Counted from the first letter of the stretch, positions 45,661 to 54,517 are shown. The stretch is DNA of 64,000 nucleotides from Niastella caeni (GCF_004834005.1 NZ_STFF01000001.1:991347-1055346), one strand, 5' to 3'. A program made the numbers and translations. The notes: a model not told the origin generated them from the letters alone.

Positions 45661-46248
45661 CTACTTTTTCTTTTTACGGCTCTTTCTAACATATTGCTTA
45701 TCTACAAACTCCCGGGTAAATGCTTCTTTTACAATTACCGGTACGCCGGCAGCCCGCCATTCATCAACCAGTTGGCATAATGTTATATAACTGTTATAAT
45801 CGCGCAAATGAAATTCATTATCGTAGGAGACGCCATTGAATTTAAACAGCAATACATTATTATCGCCATACGTGATCTGCGGCTTTAACAAGCCTTCGCT
45901 TCTGATGCTATAAATAAAACCGTCGTAGGCAGTAATATGTAACTCAACAGCAACATCCCTGATAGCATATCGCTGGTTGCCTACCTTAATATACGTTGAT
46001 GATAAAGTAAGCAGCCGGCTATCCAGCGCCCTGAAATTGAAGATCGATTTTTTAGAAATTGCGCCATACACCAATGGCAGTGCCCAGATACACAACATAA
46101 GCCATATAATGTACGTGGGAATATGATCGCAGGTAAACAGGCAAAACAAAAAAATGCTTACTATATACAATACGACGAAAAAACGCGCATACGGATTGTA
46201 TTTATAAATAAGCGTGGTGAGTACAGTTTCCTGCATAAAATATTTCAC
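45661..46248 (-). CDS. Membrane-anchored protein, PH-like tail (paralogue B)
   Basis: 195 residues. Two membrane segments (about 20-38 ARFFVVLYIVSIFLFCLF, 45-62 IIWLMLCIWALPLVYGAI), then SRLLTLSSTYIKVGNQRYA, aligning by eye with LLISTSSVQIAGDVYEMG of the gene at 42784, and a Lys/Arg-rich tail. Function unknown. Confidence 0.68.
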   Translation of the reverse strand: MKYFMQETVLTTLIYKYNPYARFFVVLYIVSIFLFCLFTCDHIPTYIIWLMLCIWALPLVYGAISKKSIFNFRALDSRLLTLSSTYIKVGNQRYAIRDVAVELHITAYDGFIYSIRSEGLLKPQITYGDNNVLLFKFNGVSYDNEFHLRDYNSYITLCQLVDEWRAAGVPVIVKEAFTREFVDKQYVRKSRKKKK

Positions 46249-46284
46249 TGGGTATGATCATAAAAATAATAAAATATTAGTAAG

Positions 46285-46378
46285 AATTTAGAGATCCCGG
46301 GATTTAGAGATTTTGAGGTTTGTTCAAAGGTTCGCACCAGGGAAATCCCTAAATCCCTAAACCTGCCTGCCGGCAGGA
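46285..46378. repeat. Inverted word repeats GGGATTTAGAG / AAATCCCTAAATCCC and CCTGCCGGCAGG palindrome
   Basis: Left arm 46287-46322 (TTAGAGATCCCGGGATTTAG and related); right arm 46342-46361 (GAAATCCCTAAATCCCTAAA). CCTGCCGGCAGG (46366-46377) follows. The short ORF seen across this stretch is therefore not a gene. Confidence 0.7.
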
Positions 46379-46448
46379 AGGTCCCAAAAACAGAAATTAA
46401 AGACTTTTTACTTCGGAAATTTTTATGAAAAGAAGCCGCTTGGGACAT

Positions 46449-47648
46449 TCACGATACCCCTTCATATACAATGGCGCCCCCCTGCCCTACGCCCACACAC
46501 ATGGTGGCCAGTCCATATTTGGCCCCCTGCTTTTTCATTTCGTGCACTAAAGTAGCAGAAATGCGTACGCCGCTGCAGCCCAACGGATGACCTATGGCAA
46601 TAGAACCACCGTTCACGTTTATTTTTTTAATATTCAACTGTAGATCCTGGATGCAGGCAATGGATTGGGCGGCAAACGCTTCATTCAATTCAATGAGATC
46701 GAGGTCATTGGCGGTAATGCCTGCCCGTTGCAGGGCTTTCCGGCTGGCCGGTACCGGTCCAATACCCATAATGGCCGGATCAACACCCGCAACCGCCATC
46801 GACACAATGCGCGCTATGGGTTGCAGGTTATATTTTTGTACGGCTTCTTCACTGGCCAGCAGCATAGCGGCAGCGCCATCATTAATGCCTGAAGAATTAC
46901 CGGCGGTAACCGTTCCATCTTTTATAAAAGCGGGCCGCAGTGTACTCAGCTTTTCGAGGGAAGTGATGCGTGGCGGTTCGTCTTTTTCCAGGAAGATCTT
47001 TTCATCGCGGCCGCCAAAAATTTCAACTCCGCTTATCTCTTCTTTCCATTTGCCTTTTTCCAAAGCAGCAAAGTATTTCTCCTGGCTTTGTAAAGCGAAT
47101 TCGTCCTGGGCCTCCCGGCTTATTTTCCATTGGCGGGCAACATTCTCTGCTGTTTCGCCCATGGAATACGGATAATATGCATCGGTAAGTTTTTTATTGG
47201 GAAAGCGCCAGCCAATGGTTGAATCAACCACTTCGGGAGTACGGTTCCAGGCGCCGGATGATTTCAACTGCACAAAGGGCGCCCTGGTCATGCTTTCAAC
47301 CCCACCGGCAATTAACAGGTCGCCGTCACCGCACATAATGGCGCGAGAGGCATCCATAATAGCCTGTAACCCCGATGCACACAACCGGTTCACGGTATTA
47401 CCGGGCACGGTTACCGGCAGTCCGGCCAGCAGGGCTGCCATGCGGGCCACATTCCGATTATCTTCCCCCGCCTGGTTGGCATCGCCGGCAATTACATCCT
47501 CAATGGCATTCACATCTATGGAGGCGTTGCGTTGTAACAATGATTTAATCACATGAGCGAGCAGATCGTCTGGACGAATGGTACTTAATGCGCCACCGTA
47601 TTTTCCAATAGGTGTTCTAACCGCATCGATGACATATACTTTCTTCAT
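46449..47648 (-). CDS. Acetyl-CoA C-acyltransferase / 3-oxoadipyl-CoA thiolase-type thiolase
   Basis: 399 residues. Acyl-accepting Cys90 in VNRLCASGLQA, the catalytic His in AIGHPLGCSG and the second Cys in CVGVGQGGA, so it is an active thiolase. The start VYVIDAVRTPIGKYGGAL and the PIARIVS segment resemble PcaF/PaaJ-like enzymes, but degradative beta-oxidation use is equally possible. No pathway partner is adjacent. Confidence 0.92.
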   Translation of the reverse strand: MKKVYVIDAVRTPIGKYGGALSTIRPDDLLAHVIKSLLQRNASIDVNAIEDVIAGDANQAGEDNRNVARMAALLAGLPVTVPGNTVNRLCASGLQAIMDASRAIMCGDGDLLIAGGVESMTRAPFVQLKSSGAWNRTPEVVDSTIGWRFPNKKLTDAYYPYSMGETAENVARQWKISREAQDEFALQSQEKYFAALEKGKWKEEISGVEIFGGRDEKIFLEKDEPPRITSLEKLSTLRPAFIKDGTVTAGNSSGINDGAAAMLLASEEAVQKYNLQPIARIVSMAVAGVDPAIMGIGPVPASRKALQRAGITANDLDLIELNEAFAAQSIACIQDLQLNIKKINVNGGSIAIGHPLGCSGVRISATLVHEMKKQGAKYGLATMCVGVGQGGAIVYEGVS

Positions 47649-47688
47649 ATAGTTTTTTTTCCGCTAACTGGCGGATCGTTGAGCAATA

Positions 47689-47714
47689 CCGGCAAGCCGC
47701 CGGATTTTTTATTT
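47689..47714 (+). terminator. Hairpin with U-run, no obvious upstream plus-strand gene
   Basis: CCGGC, 5-nt loop, GCCGG (47689-47703), then ATTTTTTATTT on the plus strand. It lies in the divergent spacer between thiolase and DUF6438 genes; it may stop antisense transcription or act in a leader. Confidence 0.5.
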
Positions 47715-47866
47715 GCCGCAAAGTAATTGTAAAGTATTTAATTTGAAGGCCTTCAATAAAAACTTTAATAATTAAAACAATTCCAACTACTTAATAAACT
47801 AAATTTCATCCTACTATTTATGAATTCACACAGTTCAGGCATCTAATAATAAACCCATTCCCATAC

Positions 47867-48733
47867 ATGTTGAAACCTATTGCCTTATCATCATTCATCT
47901 GTTTTCTATTTGCGTGTCGTCCACAAGAAGACAAAAACAACTTTACTATGCTTATTAAGGGTGACTGGATCGGCCAACAGCAAAGCAAGGAATACACGGA
48001 AAATGAAACAATATATGGATGCTTTGCTGATTCTACCTACCAGAACTCTTTAATGCAGGACACTTTCAAATATGAAATCAGAAAAGATTCATTATATATA
48101 GAAAATGTTGACTTTGAAGGAAATAAGACATTAAATAGTTTCCCGATCGTAAAGCTGACTACGGATTCACTCATTTTATTAGATGGGGTAAAACAGGAGT
48201 ATACACTTAGGTTTTCAAAAGTTCATGCAAAAAATAAGCTCACACCGACTGCCATTTATTTTGCCAGTTCGGGATGTTATGGCAAATGCCCCATAATGTA
48301 CCTTGAAATCGACTCCTCGCGAAATATTCGTTTTTATGGAGAAAGGTATACTTCAGCAACAGGAGGCTTCAAGGGAAGAATTAGTGAAAATGAATACAAT
48401 TCGATCATCGATAAAATCAGAAACCTTCCAGTTGATTCATTACGCGAATTCTACGAAACGTCGATGACAGATCAAGAAACATTGGGAATCTCTATTATTC
48501 ATGGAAACACGGTGACCCGTTCATCGGCCTATGGCCATGACCAGGAGCCAATGGAATTACATATTTTGTTTGGAAAGCTGATAAACTTATACAAGCACAT
48601 AAGCATGAAACCTGATTCATCGGTGAACTCAAGCTATTTTTTATCTAATCCGAACGTAATGTCATTAAAAGAGGTGACGGTGCCTTCGCCAAGTGAAATA
48701 CGAAAATTTACCCGTCCTAAGATAGTAGAATAA
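47867..48733 (+). CDS. DUF6438-type lipoprotein
   Basis: 288 residues. Lipoprotein signal with lipidated Cys at residue 17 (ICFLFAC). From about residue 120 it has the DUF6438 pattern IYFASSGCYGKCPIMYLEID, RFYGERYTSATGGFKGRIS and the conserved Cys pair CYGKC, perhaps a disulfide. Function unknown. rlmN follows in the same direction with its own promoter. Confidence 0.8.
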   Translation: MLKPIALSSFICFLFACRPQEDKNNFTMLIKGDWIGQQQSKEYTENETIYGCFADSTYQNSLMQDTFKYEIRKDSLYIENVDFEGNKTLNSFPIVKLTTDSLILLDGVKQEYTLRFSKVHAKNKLTPTAIYFASSGCYGKCPIMYLEIDSSRNIRFYGERYTSATGGFKGRISENEYNSIIDKIRNLPVDSLREFYETSMTDQETLGISIIHGNTVTRSSAYGHDQEPMELHILFGKLINLYKHISMKPDSSVNSSYFLSNPNVMSLKEVTVPSPSEIRKFTRPKIVE

Positions 48734-48832
48734 CTATTCCCCGTTAAACCTTTATAAGCCTGACTTTCAATATAATATCCCTTATCCGGAATGCCAGGGC
48801 ATGCCCCATTAGCTAATCCGCCCAACCCGTTG

Positions 48833-48840
48833 TACCTTTG
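48833..48840 (+). promoter_or_regulatory. -7 box of rlmN, leaderless-type spacing
   Basis: TACCTTTG matches TAnnTTTG and ends 4 nt before the rlmN ATG at 48845. It also decides the start: the upstream in-frame codons from 48791 lie before the promoter. Confidence 0.62.
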
Positions 48841-48844
48841 CGGC

Positions 48845-49897
48845 ATGTTAAAAACGGCGAATAAGAATATCAGGCAGTTGAGCCTTAGTGAGCTGGAACA
48901 ATACTTTGAAACCCTGGGCGAAAAGAAATTTCGCGCCAAACAGGTGTATGAATGGCTTTGGCTTAAACAAGCCCATTCTTTTGAAGCCATGACCAACCTG
49001 AGCAAGGAATTACGCACCAAACTGACTGAAAACTTTTCTTTGCCCGCTTTAACCATAGATGCCACGCAATACTCTGCCGATGGCACTATTAAATCTCGCT
49101 TCCGTACGGTTGATAAACACCTGGTAGAAGGTGTGCTTATTCCTACCGACGACCGCAAAACCGCCTGTGTTTCTTCACAGATCGGCTGTTCGCTGAGCTG
49201 CAAATTCTGCGCTACCGGCTATATGGACCGCAAACGCAACCTCGAATTTGATGAGATCTACGACGAAGTGGTGTTGATCAACCAGCAATGCGAACGCGTG
49301 TACAATAAAAAGCTCAGCAATATTGTATTTATGGGCATGGGCGAACCCCTGCTTAATTATAAGAATGTACTGCACGCCATAGAACGCATTACCTCACCCG
49401 ACGGATTGGGCATGAGCGCCCGCCGGATCACGGTTTCTACGGCCGGTGTTGCCAAAATGATCAAGCAACTGGGCGATGACAAGGTGCGGTTCAAACTGGC
49501 GTTATCGCTGCACGCCGCCAACGATAACAAGCGCAATGAGATCATGCCTATCAATGAAACCAACAACCTCAAAGCGCTGATAGAAGCCCTGAATTATTTC
49601 TACAAGAAAACAGAGAACGAGATCACCTTCGAATACATCCTGTTCAAGAACTTTAACGACAGCTTAAAGGATGCCGATGAACTAATAAAAATTTACCGGC
49701 AGGTACCCGCCGACCTGGTGAATATCATCGAATATAATCCCATCGATGCCGCCCGCTTTGAAAAGCCCGAAGAGGCTACGGTAAACCAGTTTATGGCATA
49801 CCTTGAACGGAACCGGGTAAACGCCCGCCTGCGCCGCAGCCGCGGTAAAGACATTGATGCCGCGTGCGGACAGTTGGCGAATAAGGATCAGCTATAA
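48845..49897 (+). CDS. rlmN: 23S rRNA (adenine(2503)-C2)/tRNA methyltransferase RlmN
   Basis: 350 residues. Radical-SAM enzyme that methylates A2503 of 23S rRNA and A37 of some tRNAs. Seen: radical-SAM Cys115, Cys119, Cys122 in CSLSCKFCATGY; the methyl-carrier Cys is expected near the C-terminus in DIDAACGQL; SAM-binding GMGEPLLNY; SLHAAND. Length normal. Confidence 0.97.
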   Translation: MLKTANKNIRQLSLSELEQYFETLGEKKFRAKQVYEWLWLKQAHSFEAMTNLSKELRTKLTENFSLPALTIDATQYSADGTIKSRFRTVDKHLVEGVLIPTDDRKTACVSSQIGCSLSCKFCATGYMDRKRNLEFDEIYDEVVLINQQCERVYNKKLSNIVFMGMGEPLLNYKNVLHAIERITSPDGLGMSARRITVSTAGVAKMIKQLGDDKVRFKLALSLHAANDNKRNEIMPINETNNLKALIEALNYFYKKTENEITFEYILFKNFNDSLKDADELIKIYRQVPADLVNIIEYNPIDAARFEKPEEATVNQFMAYLERNRVNARLRRSRGKDIDAACGQLANKDQL

Positions 49898-50216
49898 ATA
49901 TAGAATGTTCAACGCCGAAGGTTGAAGTAAAGGCAGGATTATGTACCCGGCTTTAGGGTATCTATTGAGCTGTTGTTGCGTCGCACACTTGTACGTTCGG
50001 TTCGCTGTTCACCATGCCCCCAGAACTTAATAACATATAAACTCAATAACTTACTAACTTTCTCCAACCTTGTCAACCTCCATCTACGAATAATTTCTTA
50101 CATCCGTTAAACCTGCCGGCCTAACCGCCGTCTATGTTACTGTTTAAGCAATTTTTTAACAAACACTGCCGGAGGTTAACCCCTTCAATGGCATCTAAAC
50201 AGTAAAATAAATAAAT
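49898..50216. other. Gene-free spacer with word repeats, upstream of the Spy-like gene
   Basis: 319 bp. It holds AACGCCGAAGGTTGAAGTAA-type text (49908-49930, shared with 37623-37645), TTAATAACATATAAACTCAA and TAACTTACTAAC words (50027-50060), and ends with TAACAAACACTGCCGGAGG. No clear TAnnTTTG box was found; the Spy-like gene may use an alternative sigma factor. Confidence 0.55.
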
Positions 50217-50846
50217 ATGAAAAAAGCGTTTTTAGGAATGGCGTTCGCTGCATTAATAGCAACAGGCGCCTGTGCCCAGGATCAGTCGACAGGTTTAACC
50301 GAGCGCCCGAAAGGTCATTACCGCATCGATAAAATGGAACAGCTTAACTTAACCGATGACCAAAAAAGTCAGTTAAAGACCATTAATGACGATTTTAAGC
50401 AGCAAATGACCGATCTGAAAAATAGTGAAGACAAGATAACCGTGAAGGAATGGAAAAGCAAGATGACCACCCTTCGCAAAGAGCATGTGGTAAAAGTGCA
50501 AAACATATTGACCGACGAGCAAAAGGCCAGTCTCGGAAAAATGAAACAGGAACGCAGGTTCGATAGAAAACATCATGGCGCCCGCCGGTTAGAACACATG
50601 AAAAAAGAATTGAACTTAACAGACGACCAGGTTACAGCTTTGAAAAAGAACCATGAAACCATTAAACAGCAATTTAAAGCAGTGCGTGAAGACAAAAACC
50701 TGACAGAAGACCAGAAAAAAGTAGAAATAAAGAAGTTTAAGGAACAACAACACCAGAACCTGAAATCAATTCTTACCGAAGAACAGTTGCAAAAGCTGGA
50801 ACAAAAGAAGAAACATCAGGCCGATAAGGTCGGCCTTCAATCATAA
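50217..50846 (+). CDS. Spy/CpxP-like LTxxQ-motif periplasmic protein
   Basis: 209 residues. Signal peptide MKKAFLGMAFAALIATGACA, then QDQS. Helical and Lys/Glu-rich with repeated LTxxQ motifs: LNLTDDQKSQLKTI, LTDEQKASLGK, LNLTDDQVTALKK, LTEDQKKVEIKK and LTEEQLQKLEQ. Spy/CpxP proteins are envelope-stress chaperones; here that role is by family only. Confidence 0.85.
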   Translation: MKKAFLGMAFAALIATGACAQDQSTGLTERPKGHYRIDKMEQLNLTDDQKSQLKTINDDFKQQMTDLKNSEDKITVKEWKSKMTTLRKEHVVKVQNILTDEQKASLGKMKQERRFDRKHHGARRLEHMKKELNLTDDQVTALKKNHETIKQQFKAVREDKNLTEDQKKVEIKKFKEQQHQNLKSILTEEQLQKLEQKKKHQADKVGLQS

Positions 50847-50869
50847 AGCAGCACTGTTAACAAATGAGG

Positions 50870-50900
50870 CTCTTCCGGTCAAAAACCGGGAGAGTTTTTT
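50870..50900 (+). terminator. Intrinsic terminator after the Spy-like gene
   Basis: CTCTTCCGGT (50870-50879) / ACCGGGAGAG (50885-50894), one wobble, then six T. Confidence 0.85.
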
Positions 50901-50951
50901 ATTTCGTACCTTCGCCGCTCACTACTGTTGAAAAACAGCAAACTACTACAC

Positions 50952-52277
50952 ATGGCACAAGGATTTAAGAAATTCATGGATAAGGGCGATAGCGGCTCCA
51001 AAAAGAAAGAACGCATCCGCCAGGAAAAGAAAAAAGTTCGTCAGGAAACCAAGGAATACTTCGAAAAGAAAAAGCAGGAAGCCCGGGAAGCCAGGGCGCA
51101 AGGGCAGGCTGGTTATAAGAAAGCTGCAAGCTTCAAGCCTAAAGCGGAAAGCAGAGGCAACGAGGCAACAAGGCATAAAGGCATAGAGAAAGCTGCAAGC
51201 TTCAAGCCACAAGCTGCAAACAATACAGGGAAAGCCCAAAAAGCGGGAGCCCAACCACAAACCACAAACAATAAACCACAAACTACAAAAGCGGGCGCCC
51301 AACCAGAAACCACAAACAATAAACCACAAACTGCAAAAGCGGGCGCCCAACCACAAACCACAAACAATAAACTACAAACTACAAAAGCGGGAGCCCAACC
51401 ACAAACCACAAACAATAAACCACAAACTGCAAAAGCGGGAGCCCAACCACAAACTTCAAACCACAAACCACAAACCACAAACTACAAACCACAAACCACA
51501 AACAATAAACCAGAAACTGCCGTTTCCGGCTCCATGCCTCTAAACAAATTCATTGCCCATGCAGGTATCTGCTCACGCCGCGATGCAGCCGAAATGGTAA
51601 AGGCAGGCAAAGTAATTGTGAATGGCGAAAAGATCACCGAACCCGGTCATAAAGTAACCGACAAAGACGACATTAAAGTAAATGGCAAGAAGCTGCACAT
51701 TCGCAAGAACCTCGTCTATATTCTGCTCAACAAACCAAAAGATTATATCACCACTACCGAAGATCCGCAAGGCAGAAAAACGGTATTGGACATTATACGC
51801 AACGCAACTCCGGAACGTGTATACCCCATCGGTCGTTTAGACAGAAATACCACCGGCGTATTGTTACTCACCAACGATGGAGAGCTGGCCCAAAAGCTTT
51901 CGCACCCCAGCTATGAAATAAAAAAGATCTACGAAGTAAAACTCGATAAACCACTGGTAAAAAAAGATTTCGATAACCTCCTGAACGGCGTTACCCTCGA
52001 AGATGGGTTCGTTGCACCTGACGGCCTGGCCTATGCCGACCCCAAGGACAAAAGCGTTATCGGTATCGAAATTCACAGTGGCCGCAACCGCATCGTTCGC
52101 CGCATATTCGAACACCTGGGTTATGATGTTCGCAATCTCGACCGGGTTATGTATGCCAACCTCACCAAGAAAAATGTAGACAGAGGCAAATGGCGCTTCC
52201 TCACCGAAAAGGAAGTACGCCTGCTGAAATACCTGAACGCCTCTTATACAAAAAACAAAACAGTTGCACGTGGTTAA
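50952..52277 (+). CDS. RsuA/RluB-type pseudouridine synthase with a repeat-encoded N-terminal linker
   Basis: 441 residues from ATG 50952 (MAQGFKKFMDK); a TTG at 50928 is possible. N-terminal 190 residues are Lys/Ala/Gln-rich and unfolded in appearance. S4 RNA-binding domain from about 197 (LNKFIAHAGICSRRDAAEM), then the catalytic domain with GRLDRNTTGVLLLTNDGEL (catalytic Asp) and the SGRNRIVRRIFEHLGYDV ending. Modifies 23S or 16S rRNA uridine. The linker is built of DNA words that also fill the intergenic spaces. The next synthase gene overlaps its end. A TACCTTCG box at 50907-50914 may be the promoter. Confidence 0.93.
   Translation: MAQGFKKFMDKGDSGSKKKERIRQEKKKVRQETKEYFEKKKQEAREARAQGQAGYKKAASFKPKAESRGNEATRHKGIEKAASFKPQAANNTGKAQKAGAQPQTTNNKPQTTKAGAQPETTNNKPQTAKAGAQPQTTNNKLQTTKAGAQPQTTNNKPQTAKAGAQPQTSNHKPQTTNYKPQTTNNKPETAVSGSMPLNKFIAHAGICSRRDAAEMVKAGKVIVNGEKITEPGHKVTDKDDIKVNGKKLHIRKNLVYILLNKPKDYITTTEDPQGRKTVLDIIRNATPERVYPIGRLDRNTTGVLLLTNDGELAQKLSHPSYEIKKIYEVKLDKPLVKKDFDNLLNGVTLEDGFVAPDGLAYADPKDKSVIGIEIHSGRNRIVRRIFEHLGYDVRNLDRVMYANLTKKNVDRGKWRFLTEKEVRLLKYLNASYTKNKTVARG
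51120..51235 (+). repeat. AAGCTGCAAGCTTCAAGC words inside the pseudouridine synthase gene
   Basis: Two copies of GCTGCAAGCTTCAAGCC, encoding KAASFKPKA and KAASFKPQA, with GGCAACGAGGCAACAAGGC-like text between them. The same AAGCTGCAAGC words occur in intergenic DNA at 6867-6905 and 23690-23717. Confidence 0.75.
51240..51521 (+). repeat. 48-nt tandem repeats encoding KAGAQPQTTNNKPQTT
   Basis: Four 48-nt units (51240, 51288, 51336, 51384) and a longer fifth (51432-51521) encode variants of KAGAQPQTTNNKPQTT. The DNA is made of ACCACAAACCACAAACAA-like words, including AAACCACAAACAATAAACC, exactly as in the spacer near 15787-15805. Confidence 0.95.
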
Positions 52278-52989
52278 AGTATCACCGGAGATCATTTTCG
52301 AGAACGATCATTTTATTGTAATCAATAAACCGCCAGGCTTATTAAGCATCCCCGACCGGGAAGGAAAGGAAATTTCGCTGAAGCAAATGCTACAGCAGAA
52401 ATACGGCGAAATATATACCGTTCACCGCCTCGACCGCGAAACCAGCGGTATCATCGTATTTGCCAAGGACTCCGAAACGCATAAGTTCTTATCGCAGGCA
52501 TTTGAAGATAGAACGGTGGAGAAATATTATGTAGGCATTGTGAGCGGCACCTTACCCGAAAAACAAAAGACCATCGAAGCGTCTATCAGGGAGAGCACCG
52601 TTAAAAGAGGGCTCATGCTCATTCATAAAAACGGAAAGCCCGCCATTACCGATTATGAAGTGGTAGAAGAGTTTGGCAAGTTTTCGTTTTTGCAGTTCCG
52701 TATTCATACCGGCCGTACCCACCAGATCAGGGTACACATGCAATACGTTGGTCACCCGTTGGTATGTGATGAATTGTATGGCGATGGCATCCCGGTAAAG
52801 ATCTCTTCTTTTAAACGCAACTATAAATTGTCGAAATACGAGGAAGAAGAAAAGCCTATTCTGGCAAGAACAGGTTTGCACGCGCAACGGTTACGTTTTA
52901 CCGATATGTTGGGTAAGGAATACGACCTGCAGGCCGAAATGCCGAAAGATATGCGGGCGTTATTACAGCAGTTACGAAAAAATAGTTAA
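52270..52989 (+). CDS. RluA/RluD-family pseudouridine synthase
   Basis: 239 residues from GTG 52270 (TTG 52264 also in frame). Both starts lie inside the end of the previous gene, so the two synthases are translationally coupled. Seen: VINKPPGLLSIPD, catalytic YTVHRLDRETSGIIVFAKD, the RVHMQYVGHPLVCDELYG segment, and RTGLHAQRLRF. No S4 domain. Site specificity cannot be read from sequence. Confidence 0.92.
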   Translation: MVKVSPEIIFENDHFIVINKPPGLLSIPDREGKEISLKQMLQQKYGEIYTVHRLDRETSGIIVFAKDSETHKFLSQAFEDRTVEKYYVGIVSGTLPEKQKTIEASIRESTVKRGLMLIHKNGKPAITDYEVVEEFGKFSFLQFRIHTGRTHQIRVHMQYVGHPLVCDELYGDGIPVKISSFKRNYKLSKYEEEEKPILARTGLHAQRLRFTDMLGKEYDLQAEMPKDMRALLQQLRKNS

Positions 52990-53060
52990 TTGGTTATTGA
53001 GTTATTGAGTTCGTGATTTAAATTATGAACTTAATAACTCAACAACTTACGAACTTCGAA
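52987..53060. repeat. Inverted word repeats between convergent genes
   Basis: TTGGTTATTGAGTTATTGAG (52991-53010) followed by TTAATAACTCAACAACTTAC (53030-53049) and GAACTTCGAAC. Complementary arms of a hairpin in the 70-nt gap between the pseudouridine synthase and the amidohydrolase, so it may serve as terminator. Confidence 0.75.
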
Positions 53061-54332
53061 CTACTTATAAATAACTCCCTCCTTCATCACAAAAGTTACT
53101 TTCCCCATCGACTGAATATCTTTAACAGGATCACCCTCAACGGCGATAATATCAGCTAATTTACCTTTTTCAATACTGCCGATCTTATCATACACACCAA
53201 TGAGGTCGGCTGCCGACACCGTAGCTGATTGAATGGCTTCCATCGCCGGCATGCCCGCTTCGTTCATATAAACAAACTCCAGCCAGTTTTTCCCATGCGC
53301 ATATACGCCGGCATCTGTACCAAAGGCAATTTTCACGCCCGCTTTGTATGCTTTGGCAAATGTGTTATGAATTTTCGGCCCAATGGCCAACGCTTTAGGC
53401 GTTACCAGTGCGGGGTAATATCCGGGTTTCTTTGCAGAGTCACCTACGGCTTTACCCGCAGTGATAGTAGGAACATAATACGTACCATATTGTTTCATTA
53501 GCTGCATCACTTCATCATCCATAAGCGTACCGTGCTCAATACTGTTCACGCCTGCCTTCACAGCTCTTTTCATGGCTTCTGCGCCATGGCAATGCGCCGC
53601 TACCTTATAACCATTATCCCGCGCTGTTTCTACAATCGCTTTAATTTCCTCTTCCGTAAATTGAGGGTTCTCCCCGCTTTTCGCTACACTTAGCACTCCA
53701 CCCGAAGCAGTGATCTTTATCAGGTCACTCCCCTCTTTATATCGCTGCCGAACTGCCTTCCGGCATTCATCGGCGCCATTGGCTACTCCGGCCGCCGGGC
53801 CTGGATCATCCATCAGGTCTTTTCTATAACCATTCGTAGGATCGGCATGGCCACCTGTGGTAGCAATAGATTTACCGGCAGTGAATATGCGCGGCCCTTT
53901 AATAAGCTTTTTATTAATAGCATTCCGCAAGGAAATGTTTACCCCGGTACCACCCAGGTCGCGCACCGTTGTAAACCCCGTCATCAACGTACGTTCTGCA
54001 TATACAACCGATTGAAAAGCATAGTCGGCGGGGTTATTGGTAAATACTTCCAGGTACCGGTTCGGGCTGGTTTCATGCTCCATATGTACATGGCAATCTA
54101 TCAGTCCGGGAAGAACGGTCTTGTTTTTAAGATCGATCACTTTATCGGTGGCCGAAGGTTTTGCATACCCTGCCAGCACATCTATGATCTTATCTCCTTC
54201 AACAATAATAGAATATTCATTAACAACCTGCCCTTTGGCAACATCTATCAGTTTACCACAATGCAGTATAATTCGTTGCGAGAACAGGAATAAGGGATTG
54301 CAGATCAACAGCAAAAGCAGTAATCTCTTCAT
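53061..54332 (-). CDS. Secreted amidohydrolase (imidazolonepropionase/prolidase-like, M38)
   Basis: 423 residues from ATG 54332 (MKRLLLLLLICNPLFLFS, signal peptide, then QRIILHCGKL). Metal-site motifs in order: LIDCHVHME, a central region VAAHCHGAEAM, SIEHGTLM, and FGTDAGVYAHGKNWLEF with the catalytic Asp. C-terminal ends VEGDPVKDIQSMGKVTFVMK, typical of the family. Probable dipeptidase or related hydrolase. Signal peptide suggests the periplasm or cell surface. Converges with the plus-strand synthase genes. Confidence 0.9.
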   Translation of the reverse strand: MKRLLLLLLICNPLFLFSQRIILHCGKLIDVAKGQVVNEYSIIVEGDKIIDVLAGYAKPSATDKVIDLKNKTVLPGLIDCHVHMEHETSPNRYLEVFTNNPADYAFQSVVYAERTLMTGFTTVRDLGGTGVNISLRNAINKKLIKGPRIFTAGKSIATTGGHADPTNGYRKDLMDDPGPAAGVANGADECRKAVRQRYKEGSDLIKITASGGVLSVAKSGENPQFTEEEIKAIVETARDNGYKVAAHCHGAEAMKRAVKAGVNSIEHGTLMDDEVMQLMKQYGTYYVPTITAGKAVGDSAKKPGYYPALVTPKALAIGPKIHNTFAKAYKAGVKIAFGTDAGVYAHGKNWLEFVYMNEAGMPAMEAIQSATVSAADLIGVYDKIGSIEKGKLADIIAVEGDPVKDIQSMGKVTFVMKEGVIYK

Positions 54333-54517
54333 GCGACGGAAATTTACCGGAAGATAAAGCATTTAGGCCTTTCTCTTTTACCCGGCCCTGAATACCTAAC
54401 AATAAATGTATTTACCATATCAAATTAAGGATTACGGTTTATGAGCCGGAACCAGTGGCCGGTTAATAAATTTTTTTTTATAGTTACGCGTTACTTAAAA
54501 AAAATATCAAATATCAA

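Noticed and set aside
46245..46448. 67-residue minus-strand ORF before the thiolase gene
   Set aside because: It translates inverted words and a CCTGCCGGCAGG palindrome; no domain and no ribosome-binding site.
51113..51478. Cys/Trp-rich minus-strand ORFs antisense to the repeat linker
   Set aside because: They result from the 48-nt repeat being open in several frames.
51240..51521. CRISPR array (regular 48-nt repeats)
   Set aside because: Units are contiguous with no unique spacers and lie in frame inside a gene.
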